A stretch of DNA of 64,000 nucleotides from Flavobacteriales bacterium UBA7666 (GTDB lineage Bacteria; Bacteroidota; Bacteroidia; Flavobacteriales_D; Crocinitomicaceae), in the NCBI GenBank assembly GCA_002483265.1, contig DLHO01000017.1:3450-67449 (forward strand), in the 5' to 3' direction. Position 1 is the stretch's first letter; each line of letters starts with the position of its first letter. The position numbers and the translations under genes are program-made. The notes beneath the pieces are model-generated. The model was not told the origin of the DNA. It was given only the letters and a program-made list of their open reading frames with translations, and ran no database searches. Positions 42,272 to 52,200 of this stretch are shown one piece after another.

Positions 42272-44602
42272 TCAGAGTACCTCAAAGGTTTCTGTTAATA
42301 ACACACCTGTTTCATCTACTACTGTCACTTTGTGCTTACCTTTTTCCGGTTGAACAGCAATCTGATGAATATCTGAAGTTGTTCCCACAAATTCTTCATC
42401 AATATGCCAATAAAGAATGCTGTTTTGTCTCGTATGTGCAATTTCAAAAATGGCTTTACCCCTTAAACCGTTTAACTCACGTGGAATGTAAATCTTGGTT
42501 TGTCGTTTCGGATAAATGAAACTCATGATGTTTTCGGGTTTGTTCGACGTACATTTCGGATCAAAGGGGGGAACGGAGTGATAGTTGGGATTTTGCTGAA
42601 CGTAATATTTTTCCATACTCGGGGGCAGTATAAACCAAGCCTTATGTTTCATATTGCTATTCGTTTCACAATCCGCATTCACCCGGAAAGTTTCTTCGTG
42701 ATTTAAGTGAACCAATTGGTGATAGCTGCAGTTTTTGCTGATTAAACAACTGCTTGGGATGTACTCAAAATGGGTGTGTTCACAATTGCGATTGGAGATC
42801 TGACCACTTTCAGTGCAAATTTCAGTTCGTGTTAGTTCATTTAGAGGTTTCGAAAACCATTTTTGAGGAGAATCTAAATTCCTGAAAATGGAAAATAACA
42901 AAGGTGCAGCAGCTTTTACGCCAGTTAAACCAGGTCTTCCTTCTCCATCTGCATTTCCCACCCAAACGGAAACGACATATTTTGATGTAACACCAACTGC
43001 CCAAGCGTCTCTGAATCCGAAACTCGTTCCCGTTTTCCAAGAGATTTTCTGTGAAGATTCAAAAGCGCGCCAGTTATTTTCTTCATCTGGTCTGTTAACA
43101 TCGATCAACGCATCGAAGGTGGAATAAATACACGCTTTATTTAGATTCAGCCTTGGAGCTTTTTCTGTTGTTCCGGTATAATGAATCCTTGAAGGATCTG
43201 AATTTTGAAGGTGCTGAGCCATGGAATTGTAACAGGCGTTGATTTCCCAAACGGAAGCTTCTGCTCCTCCCAAAATCAAGGACAAACCGTAATGACTGGA
43301 GTGTTTATTCATATTTCGAAAACCGAATTGTTTCAAATCGTTGTGGAATTTCGCCTGACCGTATTCCCTTAAAAGAAAGACCATCGGAATATTCAAACTT
43401 TTGGATAAAGCTTTATTGGCTGGAATTGCTCCGGAAAACTGACGATTGAAATTATTCGGAGCAAAGGTTCCAAAACGAGAAGGGAAATCGCACAATAATT
43501 GTTTGGGAGTAATTAAGCCTGATTCCATGGATTTGGCATACAGTAAAGGCTTTAAAATACTTCCCGTACTTCTTGGAGCTTGAATACAATCCACATCAAA
43601 AGCATGATTATCATCTGTATGATTCAGGTTTCCTTTATAAGCGACAACTTCTCCGGTTTCAACAGAAGTGATTAGAACTGCTGCATTAAAAACCCCGTAT
43701 TCGTTCATTCGCAGCGCATATTGTTCTGTTTCGTTATTGACCATAGTTTGGATTTCTTCGTCCAATGTAGACCGAATCAATTGTTCTTTTTGACCGTGCA
43801 AAATACAGCGTTGCAATAAATGCGGTGCTTCCTGAGGAAGTGGAAGAGGTTTGTCAGGAAGTGGTTCTTCCAACGCAAGGTAATAATTCAATTTGTCGAT
43901 TTTACCTTGTTCGTAAAGCATTTTCAACAGGCGATTCCGTTTTCTTAATAAGCTTTTGTGATTTTTTCCGGGATAAATAAGACCCGGTGCATTGGGCAGA
44001 ACTGCTAAAGTAGCGCTCTCAGCCCAGCTTAGATTTTCAGGTGCGCGACCAAAATAGCGCCAGGATGCTGCATCAATCCCAACTACATTGTTTCCGAAAG
44101 GAGCGTTTGCTGTATAGAGATTGAGAATTTCTTCTTTTGAATAACTGAACTCCAACCGGGTTGCAAGAATAATTTCATGCATCTTTTCGGAATAGGTTCG
44201 AGAAGGATTTTTCCGCATCAAACGAATCACTTGTTGGGTAATGGTACTTCCACCGCTCACAATTTTTCCGCGGGTAATATTTTGGTAAAATGCCCTACAG
44301 ATCCCTTTTATACTCGCGCCAGGATGATAGTAGAAATTCTTATCCTCAAATGTAACGAGGCAAACAGCAATTTTATGCGGTGTTTTATTACTAGGAGGAA
44401 AACGCCACTGACCATCTTTTGCAATATGAGCGCCAAGTAGTTTTCCGTTTTTCCCCACTAAAACTGTGGAATAAGGATCGTTGAATAACGAAGAAGGTAA
44501 GGCTTGAATATACCAAATCAAGAAAGAATAGAATAAAACGCGTTTAATCGCACGCTTTTTCCAGCGGTATTGCTCTTTCAACCAAAAAAGTCTTTCTTTC
44601 AT
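42272..44602 (-). CDS. pbpC: Penicillin-binding protein 1C
   Basis: A 776-aa bifunctional peptidoglycan synthase. After an N-terminal membrane anchor (about 20-38) comes the glycosyltransferase 51 domain with F-E-D-K-N-F-Y-Y-H-P-G and G-G-S-T-I-T-Q-Q-V, then the transpeptidase domain with S348-x-x-K351 (T-G-S-I-L-K), S-L-N and K-T-G-T-S, and a C-terminal BiPBP_C-type beta domain (last about 90 residues). The domain order and the C-terminal domain identify the 1C type. In E. coli, pbpC is next to yfhM (alpha-2-macroglobulin); here that partner is 4.7 kb away on the same strand (49265-54814), with a two-component system between. No promoter is clear in the 159-bp gap to the kinase gene. Confidence 0.95.
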   Translation of the reverse strand: MKERLFWLKEQYRWKKRAIKRVLFYSFLIWYIQALPSSLFNDPYSTVLVGKNGKLLGAHIAKDGQWRFPPSNKTPHKIAVCLVTFEDKNFYYHPGASIKGICRAFYQNITRGKIVSGGSTITQQVIRLMRKNPSRTYSEKMHEIILATRLEFSYSKEEILNLYTANAPFGNNVVGIDAASWRYFGRAPENLSWAESATLAVLPNAPGLIYPGKNHKSLLRKRNRLLKMLYEQGKIDKLNYYLALEEPLPDKPLPLPQEAPHLLQRCILHGQKEQLIRSTLDEEIQTMVNNETEQYALRMNEYGVFNAAVLITSVETGEVVAYKGNLNHTDDNHAFDVDCIQAPRSTGSILKPLLYAKSMESGLITPKQLLCDFPSRFGTFAPNNFNRQFSGAIPANKALSKSLNIPMVFLLREYGQAKFHNDLKQFGFRNMNKHSSHYGLSLILGGAEASVWEINACYNSMAQHLQNSDPSRIHYTGTTEKAPRLNLNKACIYSTFDALIDVNRPDEENNWRAFESSQKISWKTGTSFGFRDAWAVGVTSKYVVSVWVGNADGEGRPGLTGVKAAAPLLFSIFRNLDSPQKWFSKPLNELTRTEICTESGQISNRNCEHTHFEYIPSSCLISKNCSYHQLVHLNHEETFRVNADCETNSNMKHKAWFILPPSMEKYYVQQNPNYHSVPPFDPKCTSNKPENIMSFIYPKRQTKIYIPRELNGLRGKAIFEIAHTRQNSILYWHIDEEFVGTTSDIHQIAVQPEKGKHKVTVVDETGVLLTETFEVL

Positions 44603-44761
44603 CGTTTTTTTACTGAAAGTAATGTGTCAAAACGGATGGATTCTGATCACTTTATTATTCGTTGCATTCGAAATGAAAAGCGCTGATCCTTTTTGATTAT
44701 TTAAAAAGCAACTATTTACAGAGTTTTAGTAATTTCAACAATACAAGATTCTTAGAAATTC

Positions 44762-47700
44762 ATGCGGAAAAACCAACTTTTACTCTTCTTTTTTTTCTTG
44801 ATTTCGGTGAATCATGGATTCTCCCAATTGGCTAGTTTTCGGAATTTTTCGGTAGAGAATGGTTTGGGACAATCACAGGTTTACAGCGTCATTCAGGATC
44901 ACAAAGGATATTTGTGGTTTGGAACGCGTGGTGGTGGATTGTCTCGTTTTGATGGTCAGAATTTTGAGTCGTTTACCGACAGACAAGGTTTAGTCAATAA
45001 TTATATTTATTCGTTAAAAGAAGATAGCAAACATATTTTATGGATTGGAACCAATGATGGGCTTTCATCTTACAATGGAAAGAAGATTCGCACCTATAAA
45101 CATCCCAAATACGGAAATCACTTCGCGGTATTTGGTTTAACTCTGGATTCGGAAGAAAAATTGTGGATGGCTACAAATCACGGAGTTTTTACCGTAAAAG
45201 GAGATTCACTGATTTCCATGAATCAGATCTTGGGAATAGATGATGGAACGGTTAACGCCATTTTTGTGGATTCGAAAGGAATCATTTGGATGGGAACGGG
45301 TACAGGACTTTTGTCATCTGAAAAAAAAGGAAATAAACGAATATTGATCAATCACGGCAAGCGGGCTCGTGTGATGAGAAATGCGATTACGTGCTTAAAA
45401 GAGGACCAAAACGGAAAAATCTGGATTGGAACTTATGGGGATGGAGCCTATGTTTACAATCGAAAAGATTATTACCGGGTAGACCTAAACCACGAATTGT
45501 ATAAGCAAACGGTATTCGATCTATTCTTTGATGAAGCGAATGTCTGTTGGATAGCCACATTGAATGCCGGATTGATTCAATACGACCAAAAAACAAAAGA
45601 ATTTACCAATTACAGTGAGAAAAATGGATTAGGTAATAACCATGTCCGTTCGATTATCAAAGACAATTGGGGTGATTTGTGGATTGGAACTTCCGGAGGT
45701 GGAGTTTCTCAGTTTGCGGGAAAATTATTTTCGCATTATTCTGTTTCTGCTGGTTTGGGCGGGAATTTCATTTATTCCATTTACAGAGATCGAAGTAATA
45801 AATTGTGGTTCGGAACTTCTCAAAATGGTGTGAGCGTTTATGATAATGGATCGTTTAGTCAGTTGAACGTCGAAAATGGATTTGAAGCGATCAAAGTAAA
45901 AGCTATTATTGAGGACGATGATAGTCTGATGTATTTTGGAACGGAAGGTCAGGGAATAGGAATGCTTTCAGCAGGAGGATTTTCCTGGCTAGACGAAACG
46001 CGAAAATACTATGTTCGACAAATGTCGAAAGACAAGCAGGGTCGGATTTGGGTTGCAACTTCCGGTTCCGGGTTGATTTGCATTTCAGAACAAGGAGCAA
46101 AGGTTGAACGTATCTCCTTCGACGAAGGACTTTTGCACATGCGCTTGACTTCTGTTTTTGTTGATTCCAGAGGATTGGTTTGGTATGGCGCTGAATCGGC
46201 TGGTTTAGCTTGCTACAATCCGCAAACTCGAAGCACTAAGATTCTGACAAAGGATTCCGGATTGAGTGCGGATGCAGTGCGTACGATTATTGAAGATTCA
46301 AAAGGCAGGATTTGGGTTGGAACAGCAGGTGCAGGAATCAATTGCATCGAATACGGCCCGAAACTGAAAGTGCTCAAGAAAATCAGCATTGAATCGGGAA
46401 TGCATTCTTCGAATGTATACCTCATGGTTTTTGATGCGAATCAGAATCTCATTGTGGGTTCCGAATCAGGATTGGACATCTTGGATTTGAATGAAACGAA
46501 CCAGATCAAGAGTATTAAACATTACGGAAAAAGTGATGGCTTTTTGGGAGTGGAAACTTGCCAGAATAGTGTTTGGAAAGACCGTGATGGAAAAATTTGG
46601 TTCGGAACAATTAATGGGGCAAGCTGTTACAATTTGTCGAATTTGCAGGTCAATCGAACAGCACCAATACTAAGTATTTTGGATGTACAGTTGTTTTACG
46701 AATCGCTTTCACAGACAAAATTCAACGATGTAATTCTGCCTTGGAGTAGTTATAAAACGCTTCATTTACCCTACGATCAAAATCATTTAAGTTTCTTATT
46801 TAAAGGAATCAATCTGAAGAACCCTGAAGGGGTAGAATATTCCTGGAAAATGGGTGGGTTTGAGAATAAATGGTCGCCTTGGACAAAAGAGCAACGGATC
46901 GTTTATTCCAATATGTCGCCCGGAAAGTACACTTTTTTATTACGGTCACGCAACGAAGACGGATTCATCAATCCGAATCCGGAATGTTTTTCATTTACAA
47001 TTGCACGACCTTTTTGGCTGACAACCTGGTTCATTTTATTGGAGGTGATTGTTGGCGGATTGTTTATCTGGTTCATTATCCGGATTCAAACTGTTCGGAT
47101 TCGAAGAAAAGCGAAACAAGCACAGAAAGATGCAGAATTTGCACGGAATTTATTGGAATTGGAACAAAAAGCCTTGCGTTTACAAATGAATCCGCACTTC
47201 ATTTTCAATGCGTTGAATTCGATTCAGGGCTTAATTGGTACGGAAAATGAAACGAAAGCGCGTTACTATCTGGCAAAATTCTCCAGACTCATGCGTCAGA
47301 TTTTGGATAACTCACGAAATACGACGATTTCTTTAGAGGAAGAAATATCCACCTTGGAAAATTACCTGTTGATAGAGCAATTTTGTAATGGAAACCGTTT
47401 CGAGTATGAGATTATTGTAGATTTAGAAACTGAATTGAATTTTATTCAGATTCCTCCCATGCTCATTCAGCCTTTCGTTGAAAATGCAATCAAACACGGA
47501 TTTAAATACGATGCGAAAGATTCCCGAACCGGAAAAATCACCTGCTGTTTCAGAGAAGAAAATGATGGAATTACCTGTGTGATTCGCGATAATGGAATTG
47601 GCAGGGAAGCAGCCGGAAAAAATCAAGAGGCTAGTAATGAGCCGCAGCATGTTTCGAGAGGTTTTAATGTGACCAAAGAAAGATTGGATTTATTGAGCAC

Positions 47701-47794
47701 CAATTCGAACGGACATGAAGTAAGAATTGTAGATTTGTATGACGACGACGGAAATGTTATCGGAACGGAAGTTCAACTTTTTATACCATTGTAA
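44762..47794 (+). CDS. Propeller-type sensor histidine kinase (Reg_prop, Y_Y_Y, His_kinase)
   Basis: A 1010-aa inner-membrane sensor. Signal peptide (1-21); about a dozen Reg_prop repeats forming two propellers (about 25-650, repeating G-x-L-W-F/I-G-T and D-x-x-G); a Y_Y_Y Ig-like domain (about 690-770, Y-S-W-K-M-G-G-F-E and S-P-G-K-Y-T-F); one membrane helix (about 780-800); and a LytS-type kinase domain with L-Q-M-N-P-H-F-I-F-N-A-L-N (His812) and D-N-G-I-G. The periplasmic propeller probably senses a polymer or protein ligand. The gene abuts its response regulator (TAA then ATG, no gap). Unlike the hybrid sensors of Bacteroides, kinase and regulator are separate here. Confidence 0.93.
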   Translation: MRKNQLLLFFFFLISVNHGFSQLASFRNFSVENGLGQSQVYSVIQDHKGYLWFGTRGGGLSRFDGQNFESFTDRQGLVNNYIYSLKEDSKHILWIGTNDGLSSYNGKKIRTYKHPKYGNHFAVFGLTLDSEEKLWMATNHGVFTVKGDSLISMNQILGIDDGTVNAIFVDSKGIIWMGTGTGLLSSEKKGNKRILINHGKRARVMRNAITCLKEDQNGKIWIGTYGDGAYVYNRKDYYRVDLNHELYKQTVFDLFFDEANVCWIATLNAGLIQYDQKTKEFTNYSEKNGLGNNHVRSIIKDNWGDLWIGTSGGGVSQFAGKLFSHYSVSAGLGGNFIYSIYRDRSNKLWFGTSQNGVSVYDNGSFSQLNVENGFEAIKVKAIIEDDDSLMYFGTEGQGIGMLSAGGFSWLDETRKYYVRQMSKDKQGRIWVATSGSGLICISEQGAKVERISFDEGLLHMRLTSVFVDSRGLVWYGAESAGLACYNPQTRSTKILTKDSGLSADAVRTIIEDSKGRIWVGTAGAGINCIEYGPKLKVLKKISIESGMHSSNVYLMVFDANQNLIVGSESGLDILDLNETNQIKSIKHYGKSDGFLGVETCQNSVWKDRDGKIWFGTINGASCYNLSNLQVNRTAPILSILDVQLFYESLSQTKFNDVILPWSSYKTLHLPYDQNHLSFLFKGINLKNPEGVEYSWKMGGFENKWSPWTKEQRIVYSNMSPGKYTFLLRSRNEDGFINPNPECFSFTIARPFWLTTWFILLEVIVGGLFIWFIIRIQTVRIRRKAKQAQKDAEFARNLLELEQKALRLQMNPHFIFNALNSIQGLIGTENETKARYYLAKFSRLMRQILDNSRNTTISLEEEISTLENYLLIEQFCNGNRFEYEIIVDLETELNFIQIPPMLIQPFVENAIKHGFKYDAKDSRTGKITCCFREENDGITCVIRDNGIGREAAGKNQEASNEPQHVSRGFNVTKERLDLLSTNSNGHEVRIVDLYDDDGNVIGTEVQLFIPL

Positions 47795-48538
47795 ATGATC
47801 AAAGCAGTAATTATTGATGATATCGAGCAAGCGCGGATTACATTCAGAAAGGATCTGGAAGTGTATGCGCCGGATATTGAAGTGGTTGGTGAAGCTTCCG
47901 GAGTAGTGGAAGGTGCAAAATTGCTGAAGGTTACCAAGATCGATATTTTGTTTTTGGATATTCAAATGCAAGATGGATCGGGTTTTGATTTATTGGACAT
48001 ACTGCCCGAGATTCCGTTCAAAATCATTTTCATAACGGCTAGCGATGCACATGCAATTAAGGCGTTTCGTTATGCGGCGATTGATTATTTACTGAAGCCG
48101 GTAGATCCGGATGAACTCACAGAAGCATTAAAGAAGTTTCGGAATCACAATCACAACGAGCAAGACAATTACCGTTTATTGAACGAATCGTTGAAGCAAA
48201 GCAATAAAGTGCAAGAACGTTTGGCTTTACATGCACACGATAAAATTCATATTGTACAGATTGCCGATATCATTCGTTGTGAAAGTAATGTAAATTATAC
48301 GGAGTTCTTTTTCACGAATTCAAAGCGCATTGTTGTTTCGAGAACCTTAAAGGATTTTGAAGATATTTTGGGTGAATTGGGCTTTTTCCGTGTGCATCAA
48401 TCACATTTGGTGAATACAAAAATGATTCAGGAGTTTGTGAAAGTGGAAGGAGGACATTTGATTATGTCGGATGGAAAAATGATTCCTGTTTCGACCCGAA
48501 AACGCGCAGATGTGGTGAAAATGTTGGAACAGCTATAA
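47795..48538 (+). CDS. LytTR-family response regulator
   Basis: A 247-aa regulator: receiver domain (about 2-125) with D8/D9, phospho-acceptor Asp55 in L-F-L-D-I-Q-M, and the conserved Lys in Y-L-L-K-P; then a LytTR DNA-binding domain (about 145-245) with I-V-Q-I-A-D-I-I-R-C-E, R-T-L-K-D-F and F-x-R-V-H-Q-S-H-L-V-N. The known family mode is binding of direct repeats about two helical turns apart. It starts immediately at the kinase stop, so the pair is translationally coupled. The targets are unknown; pbpC and the alpha-2-macroglobulin gene flank the pair. The stop codon touches the 43-bp repeat at 48538. Confidence 0.95.
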   Translation: MIKAVIIDDIEQARITFRKDLEVYAPDIEVVGEASGVVEGAKLLKVTKIDILFLDIQMQDGSGFDLLDILPEIPFKIIFITASDAHAIKAFRYAAIDYLLKPVDPDELTEALKKFRNHNHNEQDNYRLLNESLKQSNKVQERLALHAHDKIHIVQIADIIRCESNVNYTEFFFTNSKRIVVSRTLKDFEDILGELGFFRVHQSHLVNTKMIQEFVKVEGGHLIMSDGKMIPVSTRKRADVVKMLEQL

Positions 48539-48580
48539 CGAATTACGTCCCGATAGCTATCGGGATACGAATTACGAATT
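48538..48580. repeat. 43-bp dispersed element with TCCCGATAGCTATCGGGA palindrome, copy 2
   Basis: Identical over 43 bp to 14935-14977. It lies between two convergent genes: its first base is the last base of the regulator stop codon, and its other end contains the stop codon of the DUF962 gene (48572-48574 on the minus strand). The hairpin may end transcription from both sides. Confidence 0.85.
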
Positions 48581-49051
48581 ACGAATTTGCTTCGAATTAA
48601 ACCAATTATCCAAAATCCACGCAGGACCAATCAATAGAAATTGCAAATCCTTGAGGAATGATGGTTTCTTTCCTTCTAGTTTGTGTCCGTAGAATTGTCC
48701 GACCCAGGCGACAGCGAAAATAATCAGTGAACTCAGCCACAAAGGTCCAGTTTTGGCCAAGTAGAAATTCCCGATTACACAAACTATTGAAAAAATCAGA
48801 ATGTAAAATGTCATTCTCAACGATAGACGCAAGTAGAAATACAAAACCGGAATGAGTGCTGCAACCGCCCAATTAACATAGAGAAAGTTATTCGAATGCA
48901 CCAAACTGATCAATCCGCGGTTTGGAATACTCATTAAAAGCCCGATGACCGAAAAGAAAATTGCCGGAACGCAGATATAATGAATTTTTTTGTTGGTACT
49001 ATTTTGGTGACTAACCGAATATTCTGCAAACCATTCTTCGAGCGTTTTCAT
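48572..49051 (-). CDS. DUF962 / Mpo1-like membrane protein
   Basis: A 159-aa protein with about four membrane helices. It has the Mpo1/DUF962 features: an N-terminal Y-S-V-S-H-Q-N-S-T-N-K-x-I-H-Y-I-C-V-P segment with His motifs, W-V-G-Q-F-Y-G-H and a final helix with P-A-W-I-L. Yeast Mpo1 is an iron-dependent dioxygenase of fatty-acid alpha-oxidation; the bacterial role is unknown. The start MKTLEEWF at 49051 is chosen; a longer frame to 49123 adds residues unlike the family. The last four residues and stop (I-R-N-S, stop) are encoded by the repeat element, so the original C-terminus was probably altered by its insertion. Confidence 0.85.
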   Translation of the reverse strand: MKTLEEWFAEYSVSHQNSTNKKIHYICVPAIFFSVIGLLMSIPNRGLISLVHSNNFLYVNWAVAALIPVLYFYLRLSLRMTFYILIFSIVCVIGNFYLAKTGPLWLSSLIIFAVAWVGQFYGHKLEGKKPSFLKDLQFLLIGPAWILDNWFNSKQIRNS

Positions 49052-49227
49052 GTATTTTTTACTACAAGTTACGAAACGAGGCGCTTTTATGCAATGAAGA
49101 GGCCAAAGGAAAAACGAAATCATCCTTCCGAATTTGAGAATTCGCGAATTCGGGTGTTCCCAAAGATACGAACAGATTTAAAGTTAATTATTTGGTTTTT
49201 AATTCATTGAGTTTTTTATTGATAAAA

Positions 49228-49253
49228 AACTGCCCGCTGATTAACGGGCAGTT
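49228..49253 (-). terminator. Rho-independent terminator of the alpha-2-macroglobulin gene
   Basis: Read on the minus strand: AACTGCCCG, 8-nt loop, CGGGCAGTT, then six Ts. It starts about 12 bp after the stop at 49265. Confidence 0.9.
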
Positions 49254-49264
49254 CTGATTAATTA

Positions 49265-52200
49265 TTAGGATGATTTAGGTTGTTTTATAATTTTAGTCAC
49301 TTCGACCCATCTGCCTTTTTCCTGAGCATTCACTGCGTGATCGTACATGGCTTCCGAGAATACTGCAGGTAAGTAAAATCTCCCCAAATAAGAAGCGTTT
49401 AGCTGGATTTTGAAAACCTTCGTTTCATTCGGAGCGAGCTTGAAATAACTGTAAACCCGATCATCCCGGTAATCCTGATAATCAATATTTGGTGTACTTT
49501 CTTCATCATACAACCGTGCATTGTGAATTTCCCAGCCGCTCGGCATAATTTGATTCAAAGCCATTTCGCGATAGAATTGATCTTTTGTCGGGTTCTTCAG
49601 CTTGACTTCCATAATGAAATCTGTTCCCTGTGTAATTTTGGAAGGATCAATTGAAACTCCGGATAAATTGGTGTAAGTTATGGTCATATCCAGATTGCTT
49701 CGAATCTTTTTCTCTTTACCAATTTGTGGAACTTTGGTAGTACAGAAAGTCACATACAACTTTTTCGATGAAGTATTTCGAACCGCTAAGCGTTTCAGTT
49801 TAGAACCATCAGCTTCCGAATAATTCTTCGTTGTCATGCATTTGGTTGAGGTTATTTTTTCAGAATTTACTTCAAATTGAAGGGGTCCATTGTTTTTAAT
49901 TTTTCCGCTTGTTAAGGCAAGAATACAATAACCGGCCTCTTGCGTACTCAACCATTGGTTCGATTTCAAAACATCTGCGATTTCCTTTTCCGGCTGATCC
50001 GTAGATTTTGAATCGATCATTAATCCTGCCTCCAGATTCATTGCCTTGTCTCTTAATGTTGAACCATAGGAATAACCATACTCGCGATAAGATGCCGGAG
50101 TGAAACTTAAGTTACGGGTCATTTGCTTTGCCATATCTTTCTGTCCTGCCAAATAATAAGCAGCAGCCAATCTCCATTTTGCAGTAACTCCCAATTTTCC
50201 ATTTTCTTTCAAACGGTTCATTGCGCCTAATTCAGGTTTTCCTGCCAAAGCGAGCGTGTACAAACGATACGCCTGAATGAGTTGATGTGATTCTTCTGCG
50301 TAATTAGAATAACCCGAATAGGAATCCGTAGTCCAATTATTTGCTTCGTTTTTTTGGTAATCGATCCAACGCGACTTCAAATTGGCCGGCAAAGTAAATC
50401 CATGCTGTTCGGCTTCAATCATGAAATGTCCGGCATAGTTAGATCCCCAATCACTGGCTTCCCGATTTCCAGGCCAGTAGGCAAAACCACCCTCATACTG
50501 CTGAAAGCTTTGATATTTAATCAATGCGGCTTTGATATTGGTCGACATTTCCTTTTTTTCCTTCTCACTGAATTGCATAATATCCATTGCAAAAAGCTGT
50601 GGAAATACTGCTGAAGTAGTTTGCTCAATACAACCATGCGGATAATTGATCAATTCACTCATTCTCCCACTTAGATTAATGGAACTGAATTGACTGGTTT
50701 CCAAAGAATAGGAGTGAGAACCGTTGATTCCGTCTTGTTCCATATTAAAACTAACCGATGAACCAGGTTCAATGATTTTAGTTTCACTTTCCAATACCTT
50801 CGGATTCGGACTTCGAACATCTACTTCAAATTCCTGTGTTGCCGTTTCTGTACCTGATTTTGCAAAGATCTTGATTTTCGCAATTCCCAATTTATTTGCG
50901 ACCTTCAATTCAAAATTCACGATCTGATCTCCTTCAGCTGCAAATTTGATTCCTTGATTGTTAGCACCATTTACAGCCAACAAGTCATTACAAGTTACCT
51001 GAACATCTACATTTTTGATATTGTCTTTCATTGCAAAAACATCAACAGGCAATTGAATGGTTTCACTCGGTCCGATTACACGTGGTAAAGTTCCTAATAC
51101 CATCAACGGTTTTTTAATAGTTACCGTTTCTTCTGAATTTCCAAAAGCGGTTGCCGAATGAGCTACAACCATAACACGAACTGATCCAATGTAAGTTGGT
51201 AATTCCACTTGATGTGTTTTAGATGAACCCGCTGGCAAAACAAATGGTCCTAAGAAATGTACCATCGGCTTGAACCGGTTTGCTTTCGGGCCAGCACCAT
51301 CGTCTGCGGAACCGTCTCCACCAATGCTCAATAAGCGGTTCAGGTTTCCTGAGTAAGCACCGATTACATAGTTGTACATATCCCAGGTTTTGATTCCTAA
51401 AGCTTCTTTTGCGTAGAATGTATTCCAAGGATTGGGCGTGCTGAATCGCGTCAAATCCAGCAATCCTTCATCTACAATTGCTAAGGTATAAGTCATTCCT
51501 TTTCCGTTTTTCTCAGAAACCATGACTTTTGCTGTCGATTCGGGTCTCCATTCTTTTGCAACAGCAATTTCAGGGTGAAGATGCGTTGCCGGGTCGTCCA
51601 CAATGATCGGAACTATTCCGTACATGCGAATGGGTAAATCGTTTGTTGTAGCGCTGTGCGGCTGGATCAGACTGACGTGAACGTAGGCATTTGGAGCCAT
51701 GTCTTCAGTTGTCTCGAATGAACAAGTCGTTTCACCTTTAGTCGTATTCACCCAAAATTTCTTCACAATCTTCGTGCGTGTTTCAACCGAAATCAATGCT
51801 TTTCCGGAGGCCGGTGATGGAATACTCAATTTCACGATTTCTCCTTTCACGTAGCTTTTTTTGTCAGTAGAGAAATTCAACATGGAAGCGTATTCATTAT
51901 TCTTCTGATTTCCACGACTCCAATAAGGAACATCGATTGAGATGATTTTTCCGGATTGATGGAAACCTTCTTCATCGGTAACAGTTACTAAGAATCTACC
52001 GTAATCTGTTGCACCAAGTCCGAATTTGAATGCGCCTTTCCCGTCGGAGCAGTTTAGCATAGAATCGTAAACTAGCATGTTTCCATTTCGTGCCATGAAG
52101 TTGCCCAAATCATCGTCACCACTTTCGTACCACCATCTCCATTCCATGCGGTAAATCTTCACGCGGATTTTGGATTGTTTTTTCAATAATGCTCCGGAAG

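Noticed and set aside
42244..42519. Plus-strand reading frame overlapping the 3' end of pbpC
   Set aside because: It lies almost entirely within the conserved C-terminal domain of pbpC on the other strand and has no recognisable feature.
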